A stretch of DNA of 64,000 bases from the NCBI RefSeq assembly GCF_003627795.1, contig NZ_CP032684.1:2333001-2397000 (forward strand), written 5' to 3'. The translations under genes and the position numbers were made by a program. Below the pieces are notes generated by a model, which worked only from the letters and a program-made list of their open reading frames with translations, made no database searches and was not told where the DNA came from. Shown here in pieces: positions 35,943 to 45,540 of this stretch (position 1 is its first letter; the number at the start of each line of letters is the position of its first letter). The stretch comes from Rhizobium sp. CCGE531 (GTDB lineage: Bacteria > Pseudomonadota > Alphaproteobacteria > Rhizobiales > Rhizobiaceae).

Positions 35943-36061
35943 GAAATTAGAGGAAAGCCCAGCAACCGGACTTTTCTCTGCAAATCCGACATTTTTGCTA
36001 TGAAACTTATTCGGCTCGCCCACAGATGCGTGCCGAATATCCACGCGTACCTGGCGATCGC

Positions 36062-37273
<1,212 letters not shown>

Positions 37274-38248
37274 TCAGACCTGCCCGAATACACTGAAGAC
37301 CTCCAATTCGAACTTTGTTTCTTCGATGGCAATAGAGCGCCGATAGACGCCGAAATCCTCGAACCTCTCCGAGAAATTCTGGATCACGTCATCGATCGCC
37401 CTTGAAATCTCGTGCATTCGCTGGGGATGATTGCCAAACTTGTATTTGGCAGGGATGGGCAAATCCTCAAAATTGTTGGCCGAGCCGTTCCGGCCGGTGA
37501 TGACGCAGCATCCAAGCAGTGCTGCTTCGCGCGGCATACGGTCCTTGCCGGCATGCGGGCCGAAGTCGACATAGACCTTGGCTTGCGCCATGTTTTGATG
37601 GACTTCCGCCGGCGACATGTTGCTCAGGATTTTGAATTCATATTGCGGACACATGGTCGCCAGCTGGCGCCCGAAAGCCTCGGCCTTGTTGTTGAACAGA
37701 ACCAGATCGCGCCGTTGCTGAATCGGCTGCGGCGCCACGTTGTTTGCCAGCGTGGTGAAATCCGAGATCCGCAAGACGTCGCTAAAGCCCAAAGCGCTGA
37801 GCTGTGCCGTGGCATAAGAGGATTGCGACAACATCTCGCAGTCGTTCGCCATAAGGAATGGCACCCCGCCCAACGGTATCAGATGCCGCATGCCGTAATC
37901 GAAACTCAGCCACCAATAGGCCTTCGCCGCCCTCTTGAAGAGTGGAATCAGGTGCGGCCATATTTCAGGAAACACCACGATCGCGTTTTCGTTGTCGATG
38001 ATATAGTCCGAGCTTTCGGTCGCGTAGGCCCGATATTGCGGATGGACGGCGTTCTCGTATTCCCGAAACACCATCGTGGTTTCCCCCGCAGGGGACGACA
38101 TCAGGGAGTGATCGGAGCCATTGGTATAGACCATTCTGGCGCTGCGCTCGATTTTGGTCAGCCGCGCGCAAAGCTGGTGAAGGGCTTCCGGGCCGCCCGT
38201 CATATGATTGGGTGGGCAGAGGATATAGATCGTTTCATTTCCAGTCAT
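37274..38248 (-). CDS. Glycosyltransferase-like protein
   Basis: A 324-aa protein with a Rossmann-type start (TIYILCPPNHMTGGPEALHQL) and a GT4/GT1-like C-terminal donor region (VYVDFGPHAGKDRMPREAALLGC), where a nucleotide-sugar would bind. The ATG is 37 bp upstream of glf in the same direction. It is probably part of a small surface-glycan set using Galf or another sugar; donor and acceptor are unknown. Confidence 0.7.
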   Translation of the reverse strand: MTGNETIYILCPPNHMTGGPEALHQLCARLTKIERSARMVYTNGSDHSLMSSPAGETTMVFREYENAVHPQYRAYATESSDYIIDNENAIVVFPEIWPHLIPLFKRAAKAYWWLSFDYGMRHLIPLGGVPFLMANDCEMLSQSSYATAQLSALGFSDVLRISDFTTLANNVAPQPIQQRRDLVLFNNKAEAFGRQLATMCPQYEFKILSNMSPAEVHQNMAQAKVYVDFGPHAGKDRMPREAALLGCCVITGRNGSANNFEDLPIPAKYKFGNHPQRMHEISRAIDDVIQNFSERFEDFGVYRRSIAIEETKFELEVFSVFGQV

Positions 38249-38329
38249 AGTCGCAATCCGCCTTCACATGTCGTTTGTCGATCCAGCCGCCGCAGGCAGC
38301 CAGTTCGCCGCCAAAATGCTTTGAAAAAC

Positions 38330-39262
38330 CTAGCCGCCTCTCGCCATCAAAGCGGAAAGGATGGCCGCTTGCTGGCGCTCGCACATCAGGCCGAGGCCGC
38401 GGCTTGCAATTGCCAACCGCCTCTCGTCGTCGCGGACGAGTTCGATGCAGGCTTCGACAAGCCGATCGTAATCGCAAAACGCCATGCCTTCGGCGAAAGC
38501 GGCCACTTCCGGGTCATGGATATTGCCTTCGCTGACGACGCAGGCGCCATTGGCAAGCAGGAAGGAAACGCGGCAAATCTCGAAGATCGCGGCGTCGAAA
38601 TGATGCACGTTGAGGACGATCTTGGACCGCCCGATGAAGGCGTCGCGCTCGGTGCCGTATACACCGAACAGGTGAACGAGGTTCAGCCCGCTTGCTTGCA
38701 GCGCCACCAGCACATTCTTGCGGCGCTCGTTGACCGAGCCGTAAAAGAGAACGTCGATATCCTTCACCGGCGCTTGGGGCACACGCGTCAGATGCCTGTT
38801 GTATCCCACATCAAGAATTTCAGCGGGAACGCCGAGCTTGGCTAGTCCCTGGCGATTGCGCTCGCTGTAATCGAGCACGGCGAATTTCTTGAGCAGTCCG
38901 AGATACCGACGATTGATCCAGCTGCTTTCAGCCGAGACCTGCTCCATATTCACGATGATGCTCTCCGGCGGCAGCCATTGCGCCGCGACCGACGGCAGCA
39001 AATTTGCGCCGTAAACGATCGGCACCCGTCCGTTCCAGTCTCGCGGATCGGTAACCAGGGGCGCACTGCCGCCGAGTTCGGCAAAGGCATAGTGAAGACC
39101 GAGGGCAACATCCTCGAAAGCACGGCTGTGAATGTAGCCCTCCGGGCTGACGATCCAAATGCAGTGCCGATCCTTGTGATGCTCCCAACCGAAAGGAAAG
39201 GCTGGCAAGGCATGTTCCGCGCCATGCGATGCGACAATCTGTTTCTCCGCCTGCGCGTGCAT
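38330..39262 (-). CDS. Glycosyltransferase-like protein (GT-B type)
   Basis: A 310-aa protein with features of GT-B enzymes: VLFYGSVNERRKNVL and a C-terminal segment IFEICRVSFLLANGACVVSE that resembles the donor-binding site. I start at MHAQAEK, 6 nt after AAGGA. It shares strand and neighbourhood with the next glycosyltransferase and glf, consistent with one glycan-building group. Confidence 0.65.
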   Translation of the reverse strand: MHAQAEKQIVASHGAEHALPAFPFGWEHHKDRHCIWIVSPEGYIHSRAFEDVALGLHYAFAELGGSAPLVTDPRDWNGRVPIVYGANLLPSVAAQWLPPESIIVNMEQVSAESSWINRRYLGLLKKFAVLDYSERNRQGLAKLGVPAEILDVGYNRHLTRVPQAPVKDIDVLFYGSVNERRKNVLVALQASGLNLVHLFGVYGTERDAFIGRSKIVLNVHHFDAAIFEICRVSFLLANGACVVSEGNIHDPEVAAFAEGMAFCDYDRLVEACIELVRDDERRLAIASRGLGLMCERQQAAILSALMARGG

Positions 39263-39394
39263 GTTGATCCTTCTCAAAGACTCGCTGGAACCCCTCGCTT
39301 GAAAACTGCGCGATGGGGCTTGCTCAAACCTTGCGAGGCCGAGAGCCGGTGGAGAGCTTCGGGAAAGCGACCCTGCCTGTATATGGAAGCTGCC

Positions 39395-40141
39395 CTAGCC
39401 CGGGAGCATTAGCGTCACCGCAATGATGGGGCCGAGCGGAAACAGGCTGTCGCGCCTTTGCCATTCCGGAATGTCGAGGCTGGAAATGCTGCCGTCGAGA
39501 AACAGCGCGTTCTCGCACTTGAGTTCGTCGCGGAAAAGGGTCGCAAAATCGTGAAAGCGGACAGGGCCATCGGAAATCGCGAACACGACGAGCCCATCGA
39601 CGGTGACGCCGACACCGTTTCGTATCTTCAAGCTGGTGCTGTCGGCCAGAAACGACGGATGAAGCTTGCCGCCGATGACCAGCATCGGGCCGGACTGGGT
39701 CGCGTAGAACGGCTTGATGCCGGAAGCGGCAAAGGCCTTGCTTTCCATGATGCCGGCTTTGCCAAAGCCGACATAGAACACCCCGTTCGGCAATAGATGG
39801 AAATTGCCCCAGCCCTTGTTGGTGTTGATCGCCTTCACTTCTCGTCCGTTTTCGATGAAGAGACCGACGGGAGATTGGTCGTCGAGATACATGCCGCCGT
39901 TCATGGCAAAGCGCACATAGATCCGGTCCTGGCGCAGATCCATTTCCAGCGCCCGGAACGAGCCGTAAGGCTTGCCGCTGCGGTCATTCTGGAAAATCTG
40001 GATGTCCTCGCGGGCTGGATCGAAGGTACAGATCGTGTAGCCATCGCCGAGATGCTGGACCTTGCGGCAGGATTCTCCGGCCGATGCCGTGGCGGCACAG
40101 GCAAGAACGGCAAGGATAACAATCAATCGAATCAAGCGCAT
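39395..40141 (-). CDS. Secreted phosphodiester-glycosidase (NAGPA/YigE-like) protein
   Basis: About 248 aa with a signal peptide (1-22, LIRLIVILAVLACAATASAG). The mature part has the family motifs FAMNGGMYLDDQSPVGL, NGVFYVGFGKAG, TQSGPMLV and LFLDGSISSL. It probably acts on a glycan or phosphodiester in the periplasm. The start at MRLIRLIV rejects a 74-codon upstream extension with no coding character. It lies between the glycan genes and the Fe-S gene. Confidence 0.78.
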   Translation of the reverse strand: MRLIRLIVILAVLACAATASAGESCRKVQHLGDGYTICTFDPAREDIQIFQNDRSGKPYGSFRALEMDLRQDRIYVRFAMNGGMYLDDQSPVGLFIENGREVKAINTNKGWGNFHLLPNGVFYVGFGKAGIMESKAFAASGIKPFYATQSGPMLVIGGKLHPSFLADSTSLKIRNGVGVTVDGLVVFAISDGPVRFHDFATLFRDELKCENALFLDGSISSLDIPEWQRRDSLFPLGPIIAVTLMLPG

Positions 40142-40208
40142 GGCTCCGCATGAATAGCACAAGCTCCAGAACGCATCGCAATGCGGCGAAACAAGGAATG
40201 CGTCGAGC

Positions 40209-40901
40209 CTAAAGCTGGAGCGCCGCCATATGGAATGCAAGCTGCTCGGCCGGATAACGATAGGCAGCCCCGACCGGACAGGCATTGCGGGCAAGACAGC
40301 CGCCGGGCATGCAGCCAACCTGCCCTCTCTGCGTGCGCAAATGCGAGCGACAGGCTTGAACATTGAAGCCTGCTGCCGTGACGGCCTCGACTGGACAGGC
40401 CGTCAGACAGGGCTTCTCCACGCATAGATCGCATGGATGCGGCGAACATGCTGGCGTCTCGACGTCCTTCAAATCGTCGGCAAACCCCAAGGCACCGCGA
40501 TATCCGTGCCATGGGCCGTATTCCGGATGGATCAAAATGCCGAGCGGCGATGCCTGCAATCCCTCGGCTTGCATGGCCCATCGCTGGAACGGCTGCCAGG
40601 GCGGATCCGAAGGGAAATAGGCCGTCGCCGCCAAGACATCGGCAACCGGTCGGATGATCGCTTTCGACCAATCGTCGAGAGGATCCGGACGTGTCCCGTT
40701 GCCGGGCATATTTCGCCACTTCGAAAACGCCGGCCAGATCGAGCCGCCGATATTGCCCAGCAGCACGACGCTGCGCGCATGCGTGCCATCCATCAGAAGC
40801 GGTCCATCGCGTTCACCGAAGTGCAAGCTGCCGCGAACGAAAACTCCGTGGACGCCGAGCGCCGCACGGAGCTGTTCGAAGATGGCGGGGCCGCGGTTCA
40901 C
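40209..40901 (-). CDS. Fe-S cluster protein downstream of the MttB-family gene
   Basis: A 230-aa protein. The N-terminal 140 residues are unrecognised apart from a loose resemblance to QueG-like reductases. The C-terminal part has two ferredoxin-like cysteine sets: CDLCVEKPCLTACPVEAV near residue 156, and CMPGGCLARNACPVG near residue 197. It starts at GTG with AAGGGACCGCG upstream, 101 bp after the MttB stop on the same strand. A role as electron donor for corrinoid reduction is inferred from context only. Confidence 0.7.
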   Translation of the reverse strand: MNRGPAIFEQLRAALGVHGVFVRGSLHFGERDGPLLMDGTHARSVVLLGNIGGSIWPAFSKWRNMPGNGTRPDPLDDWSKAIIRPVADVLAATAYFPSDPPWQPFQRWAMQAEGLQASPLGILIHPEYGPWHGYRGALGFADDLKDVETPACSPHPCDLCVEKPCLTACPVEAVTAAGFNVQACRSHLRTQRGQVGCMPGGCLARNACPVGAAYRYPAEQLAFHMAALQL

Positions 40902-41002
40902 CGCGGTCCCTTATATTGATAGTGCGGCCGCCAGACTTCCTTCTGGACCAGGTCGGCAACGCGTGTCGCACCGCCTTGCTCCCTGGCGGCCTCGGGCTCT
41001 CT

Positions 41003-42583
41003 TCAGGTGAACGCGTCCGGCATGGAGTCCTTGCGCGTCTGGATATAGGCGAGCAAGGCTTCGTCGATCGCCGGATCGAGCGGCGGCGCTTCGTAGTGAT
41101 CGAGCCAGGAGCGGCAAAGCGCGTTGGCGCGCTCCTCGATGCGCTTCTGGCCTTCGATTTCCCACTGCTCGAAGGAGTTGTTGTCGGCAAGCGCCGAGCG
41201 ATAGAAGGCGGACTGGAAGTTGGCCTGCGTATGGCCGCAGCCGAGGTAATGGCTTCCGGGTCCAACTTCGCGGATGGCATCCAGCGCCTGGCCGTTGTCG
41301 GAGAGATCGATACCTTCCGCCATCTTCTGCATCATGCCGAGCTGGTCCTGGTCGATCATGAACTTCTCGTAGGAGGAGACGAGACCGCCCTCGAGCCAGC
41401 CGGCCGCATGAAGCACGAAATTCGTGCCCGCCAGCAGCGTCATGTTCAAGGTGCTGGCGGATTCATGCGCAGCCTGCGCATCCGGCACCTTCGAAGCACA
41501 GAGCGAACCGCCGGTACGGAACGGCAGACCGAGACGGCGGGCAAGCTGTGCCGCGCCATAGGAGACGAGCGACGGCTCCGGCGTGCCGAAGGTCGGCGCG
41601 CCGGACTGCATCGAAATGGATGCGGCGAAGGTGCCGAACAGGACCGGCGAACCCTTGCGGATCAGCTGCGTGAAGGAAGCGCCGGCCAGCACTTCGGCCA
41701 GGATCTGCGTCAGCGTGCCCGCCACCGTCACCGGGCTCATCGCACCCGAAAGGATGAACGGAGAAACGACCGAGGCCTGATTGTGTCGCGCATAAACCTT
41801 CAAGGCACCGAGCATGGTCTCGTCGAACACCATCGGCGAATTGGCATTGATGAGGTTCAGCGTCACGCAATTATTCTCGACGAAATCGTCGCCGAAGACG
41901 ATCTTCGCCATCGCGATGGTGTCTTCGGCACGCTCCGGCGCCGTGACCGACCCCATGAACGGCTTGTCGGAATATTTGATATGGCTGTAGATCATATCGA
42001 GATGGCGCTTGTTGACCGGGACATCGACCGGTTCGCAAACCGTGCCGCCGGACGAATGTATCGACGGCGCCATATAGGCAAGCTTCACGAAATTGCGGAA
42101 ATCCTCGATCGTCGCGTAACGGCGGTTGCCGTCGAGGTCGCGCACGAAGGGCGGACCGTAGACCGGCGCGAAGATCGTCGCCTTGCCGCCGACATGGGCG
42201 TTGCGGGCGCTGTTGCGCGCATGCCAGGTGAATTCCTTCGGCGCCGTCTTCAGAAGCTCGCGGCAAAGCCCTTTCGGGAAATGCACGCGTTGGCCGCGCA
42301 CGTCGGCGCCGGCTTCCTTCCAGAGCGCCAGAGCCTCCGCATCGTCACGAAACTCAATGCCGATTTCCTCCAGAATCTTGTCGGCATTGCGCTCGATGAG
42401 CTGAAGACCCTCTTCATCGAGCACTTCGTAAACGCCGATCTTCCTGGTGATATAGGGCAGCGAAGGACCCGGCCCGCCGCCGCTGCGCGAGGCGCGTCGT
42501 GCTGCGGCACCCCTGCCCTCACCGCGCGAACGCCGTCCGCCACCATCACCGCCTGCAACGGGCTGCTCGATCAAATCGTCCAT
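41003..42583 (-). CDS. MttB-family (trimethylamine/betaine) corrinoid methyltransferase
   Basis: A 526-aa TIM-barrel methyltransferase of the trimethylamine methyltransferase family. It reads through without an internal amber codon, so it is a non-pyrrolysine member; characterised ones demethylate glycine betaine, proline betaine or carnitine. It should pass a methyl group to the corrinoid protein encoded divergently at 42843. Residues about 10-40 are a Gly/Arg-rich low-complexity tail (GGRRSRGEGRGAAARR). GAGGAAACATC precedes the ATG. The substrate is inferred from the nearby betaine transporter and GbdR-like regulator. Confidence 0.88.
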   Translation of the reverse strand: MDDLIEQPVAGGDGGGRRSRGEGRGAAARRASRSGGGPGPSLPYITRKIGVYEVLDEEGLQLIERNADKILEEIGIEFRDDAEALALWKEAGADVRGQRVHFPKGLCRELLKTAPKEFTWHARNSARNAHVGGKATIFAPVYGPPFVRDLDGNRRYATIEDFRNFVKLAYMAPSIHSSGGTVCEPVDVPVNKRHLDMIYSHIKYSDKPFMGSVTAPERAEDTIAMAKIVFGDDFVENNCVTLNLINANSPMVFDETMLGALKVYARHNQASVVSPFILSGAMSPVTVAGTLTQILAEVLAGASFTQLIRKGSPVLFGTFAASISMQSGAPTFGTPEPSLVSYGAAQLARRLGLPFRTGGSLCASKVPDAQAAHESASTLNMTLLAGTNFVLHAAGWLEGGLVSSYEKFMIDQDQLGMMQKMAEGIDLSDNGQALDAIREVGPGSHYLGCGHTQANFQSAFYRSALADNNSFEQWEIEGQKRIEERANALCRSWLDHYEAPPLDPAIDEALLAYIQTRKDSMPDAFT

Positions 42584-42715
42584 GATGTTTCCTCACTCCT
42601 GCGCATGAATGCGTCTATCCTGACCTATGCTATCCGATTCCGCCGGCCGGACGTTCCTTAATGCGCCAGCAATTAGCATAGGACAGACATGGATGCGTCA
42701 ATATCATCGCTTTAT

Positions 42716-42728
42716 ATTCGTCGCGAAT
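42716..42728. promoter_or_regulatory. Palindrome in the mttB/corrinoid-protein divergent promoter
   Basis: ATTCG-TCG-CGAAT, a perfect 5-3-5 palindrome midway in the 259-bp divergent region. It is a candidate operator controlling both transcripts, possibly for the LysR or AraC regulator nearby. Confidence 0.35.
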
Positions 42729-42842
42729 GATCCGCACGACGTCGCATTCGAAAAGAGTTTTGGCGGGCTTCGGGTCTATCGATAATAGTGGCAGTGTTTT
42801 ATACAAGTCTCTGATGCATTGCACGAAAACGGGATGGAGCGC

Positions 42843-43544
42843 ATGTCTGACGACGAAATCATTCTCTCGGAACTTTCTGACGAAGAACTCGTGCAGCAGA
42901 TGCACGATGATCTTTACGATGGGTTGAAGGAGGAGATCGAGGAAGCCACTCAGATCCTTCTCGATCGCGGCTGGACGCCCTATGACGTCCTGACACAGGC
43001 GCTCGTCGAAGGGATGCGCATCGTCGGGATAGATTTCCGCGATGGCATTCTTTTCGTGCCGGAAGTGCTGCTTTCCGCCAATGCGATGAAGGCCGGCATG
43101 TTTATCCTGCGGCCGCTTCTCGCGCAGACCGGCGCGCCCAAGCTCGGCAAGATGGTGATCGGTACCGTCAAGGGCGACATTCACGATATCGGCAAGAACC
43201 TGGTCGGCATGATGATGGAAGGTGCCGGTTTCGACGTCATCGACCTTGGGATCAATAATCCCGTCGAAAACTATCTCGACGCCATCGAACGCGAACAGCC
43301 TGACATTCTCGGCATGTCGGCGCTGCTGACGACCACAATGCCCTACATGAAGGTCGTTATCGACACGCTGAAGGAAAAGGGCCTGCGCGACGACTACGTC
43401 GTCCTGGTCGGCGGCGCGCCGCTGAACGAGGAATTTGGCAAGGCCGTCGGTGCGGACGCCTATTGCCGCGACGCTGCCGTGGCGGTCGAAACCGCCAAGG
43501 AATTCATGAAGCGCAAGCATAACAGCCTGGCTGCGGGCGCCTGA
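42843..43544 (+). CDS. Corrinoid (B12-binding) methyl carrier protein
   Basis: A 233-aa methyltransferase cognate corrinoid protein of the MtbC/MttC type. An N-terminal helical cap (about 1-90) is followed by a Rossmann B12-binding domain with D112-I-H114-D-I-G117, whose His is the cobalt ligand, and VLVGGAPLNEEFG. It should accept methyl from the divergent MttB protein and hand it to the methyltransferase at 46752. ATGs at 42834 and 42819 are possible alternative starts. Confidence 0.92.
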   Translation: MSDDEIILSELSDEELVQQMHDDLYDGLKEEIEEATQILLDRGWTPYDVLTQALVEGMRIVGIDFRDGILFVPEVLLSANAMKAGMFILRPLLAQTGAPKLGKMVIGTVKGDIHDIGKNLVGMMMEGAGFDVIDLGINNPVENYLDAIEREQPDILGMSALLTTTMPYMKVVIDTLKEKGLRDDYVVLVGGAPLNEEFGKAVGADAYCRDAAVAVETAKEFMKRKHNSLAAGA

Positions 43545-43610
43545 TTGCTCTCAGCTTGCTGCCGGCGGCAACCAAAGGGTTGTCGCCGGCCTATCGGCAT
43601 CCCAAATCAG

Positions 43611-43769
43611 TTATTGAGCAGCTTTTTTGACGGTATGACCGGCGTCCTCGGTAGCGTTCACTGCATTTGCAGTATCCTTGCCTACGCCGCGAATTGTATT
43701 CGCGCATGAAGCAAGGACCATGAGGACTGCGCAGGCCGTGGCAATTTTGCTTATTGTCGATGCGGTCAT
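43611..43769 (-). CDS. Entericidin-family small lipoprotein
   Basis: A 52-aa entericidin A/B-like protein. The signal sequence ISKIATACAVLMVLASC ends in a lipobox (LASC). The mature peptide (ANTIRGVGKDTANAVNATED) matches the family style. It is likely anchored in a membrane and linked to stress or envelope toxicity. It lies antisense between the corrinoid protein and DUF1638 genes, so their transcription would pass through it in reverse. Confidence 0.85.
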   Translation of the reverse strand: MTASTISKIATACAVLMVLASCANTIRGVGKDTANAVNATEDAGHTVKKAAQ

Positions 43770-43789
43770 GATCAGGAGCCCCTTTTTGA

Positions 43790-44428
43790 ATGGATGTTGA
43801 TCGGCAAAATACGGAGAAAAATCCTCCGTTCGACAAACGCACAACAACCCAAAAAGTTCATGTGATCGCGTGCGGCGCAATCGCGCGCGAAATACTGGCG
43901 ATCACCAGAATAAACGGGCTCGACCACATCGATCTTCACTGTCTTCCCGCAATCTACCATTCCTATCCGCAGAAGATCGCGCCGGCGCTGGAACAGGCAA
44001 TTGCGGATGCGCGCTCGCGCGGGTTCGACAAGATCTTCATCGGCTATGCCGATTGCGGCACCGGGGGGGATATCGACAGGATTTGCGAGCGCGAGGGAAT
44101 AGAGCGCCTATCCGGGCCGCACTGTTACTCCTTCTTTACGGGCAACGAGGCTTTCGCGGCCCGCGACGATGATATCACGTCGTTTTTCCTGACCGACTTC
44201 CTGGCCCGTCAGTTCGAATCCTTCGTCATCGTCCCGCTGGGCCTGGATCGTCATCCGGAACTGCGCGACATGTATTTCGGTAACTACCGCAAGGTGGTTT
44301 ACCTCTCGCAGGAGGAGGATCCCGTGCTGCAGGCGAAGGCGAAGGAAGCCGCCGCCTATCTCGGCCTGGACTACGAATATCGCTTCACCGGCTATGGCGA
44401 CCTTGCCCGCGAACTGTCGGTCGTCTGA
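43790..44428 (+). CDS. DUF1638 protein in the corrinoid cluster
   Basis: A 212-aa protein matching DUF1638 (VHVIACGAIAREIL near residue 24, IFIGYADCGTGGDID near 85, GPHCYSFFTG). Conserved Cys and His residues in CGAIA, ADCGTGG and PHCYSF could form a metal or Fe-S site. The family travels with corrinoid methyltransferase genes but its function is unknown. It lies in the same direction as the downstream one-carbon genes. Confidence 0.8.
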   Translation: MDVDRQNTEKNPPFDKRTTTQKVHVIACGAIAREILAITRINGLDHIDLHCLPAIYHSYPQKIAPALEQAIADARSRGFDKIFIGYADCGTGGDIDRICEREGIERLSGPHCYSFFTGNEAFAARDDDITSFFLTDFLARQFESFVIVPLGLDRHPELRDMYFGNYRKVVYLSQEEDPVLQAKAKEAAAYLGLDYEYRFTGYGDLARELSVV

Positions 44429-44663
44429 TTGCGACGCCCTGTCGGTTTGCTGCTGGCTGCTACTTTGCCGCCACCGACATGCTGGACGAGTGGGGCACAT
44501 TCAATCACAGTTCGAACCCGGTAATTTCAAAGGATAATGCCCGTTGGGGACGCTCGCGGACAAGCTTTTCATGCGGCGTCGCTTTTCGGCATGTGCCGCG
44601 TCGTGGCGAGCGCAGTCCGATGGTCGCCCGGCGTGCATTCTTATGTGAAGAGGAGATTTGTGC

Positions 44664-44966
44664 ATGGCAGATCGCATTGTCGTCTACTGGCGGGACATCC
44701 CGGCCCAGGTGATTATCAAGAAGGGCAGGCAGACGGCAAAACGTGAGCTTTCGCTACGCTTTACCGAAGCAATAGACATGTGCGCGATGCGCACGGGTGC
44801 TGCCGAAACGGACGACTATCTCGCCGAATGGCGCAAGGCGGATCCCGTGGCCGTATCCGACGAACTCGAAGCCGAGGCGGACAAGGCGGCGAGCGAGCTC
44901 GAGGCCACCTATGATCGCGAGCGGCTGGTGGCGCTGGTGAAGGCTGGAGGCCGCGACAATGGCTGA
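44664..44966 (+). CDS. 'Virulence factor' family small protein
   Basis: A 100-aa protein with a beta-rich start (DRIVVYWRDIPAQVIIKKG) and a charged helical C-terminal half. It resembles the Pfam family labelled 'virulence factor', for which no biochemical role is established. The ATG at MADRIV follows GAGGAG. It overlaps the MTHFR C-terminal-domain gene by 8 bp, so it is coupled to folate/corrinoid metabolism rather than to virulence. Confidence 0.75.
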   Translation: MADRIVVYWRDIPAQVIIKKGRQTAKRELSLRFTEAIDMCAMRTGAAETDDYLAEWRKADPVAVSDELEAEADKAASELEATYDRERLVALVKAGGRDNG

Positions 44967-45537
44967 TGCCGTCCAGAAGCCCGGCAATGCCGCGGCGGGA
45001 GCAAAGGCGGCAAGCGGCGCCTACACGCCTTCAGGCGTCTCGCCCAATCGCCGCGCGCGGCGCAAATATACCGTCCGCCTCTGGGCCGTGCGTCACTCGC
45101 GTTTCTTGGAATGGTTCTACCGTCGCTTCGCCGACGCTTTCCTCCTGCTTCATCCGCTGTGGAAAGCATTCGGCTACGACCGCGTGGAGCGCCCGATCAC
45201 CTTCATCGAACGCAATGTGAAGGGCTTCCTGTTCGATTGCCGCATGTGCGGCCAATGCGCGCTGTCGTCGACGGGCATGTCCTGTCCGATGAACTGTCCC
45301 AAGCAGCTGCGCAACGGCCCCTGCGGCGGCGTTCGCGCCAACGGCAATTGCGAGGTAGAGCCAGACATGCCCTGCGTCTGGGTGCAGGCCTGGAACGGCT
45401 CGAGGAACATGACCCACGGGGACGCGATCCTCAACGTGCAGAAGCCCGTGAACCAGTCGTTGCGCGAAACGTCTTCGTGGCTTCGCGTCACGGCGGAGGC
45501 CGCTGCAGCCCGCGAAGCGGCGAAAAAGGAAGCCTGA
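44959..45537 (+). CDS. Separate MTHFR C-terminal (Cys-rich) domain protein
   Basis: A 192-aa protein with a methylenetetrahydrofolate reductase C-terminal domain of the kind fused or linked to MTHFR in corrinoid systems. Cysteines CRMCGQC, CPMNCPKQ and NGPCGG, NGNC (about 95-130) suggest an Fe-S or zinc site. It ends 3 bp before the MTHFR gene. It is probably an electron-transfer or regulatory partner allowing MTHFR to run in the oxidative direction; this is inference. Confidence 0.82.
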   Translation: MADAVQKPGNAAAGAKAASGAYTPSGVSPNRRARRKYTVRLWAVRHSRFLEWFYRRFADAFLLLHPLWKAFGYDRVERPITFIERNVKGFLFDCRMCGQCALSSTGMSCPMNCPKQLRNGPCGGVRANGNCEVEPDMPCVWVQAWNGSRNMTHGDAILNVQKPVNQSLRETSSWLRVTAEAAAAREAAKKEA

Positions 45538-45540
45538 GCG

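Noticed and set aside
41003..42583. Pyrrolysine-containing MttB
   Set aside because: The frame is continuous with ordinary sense codons and needs no amber read-through, so it is a non-pyrrolysine member.
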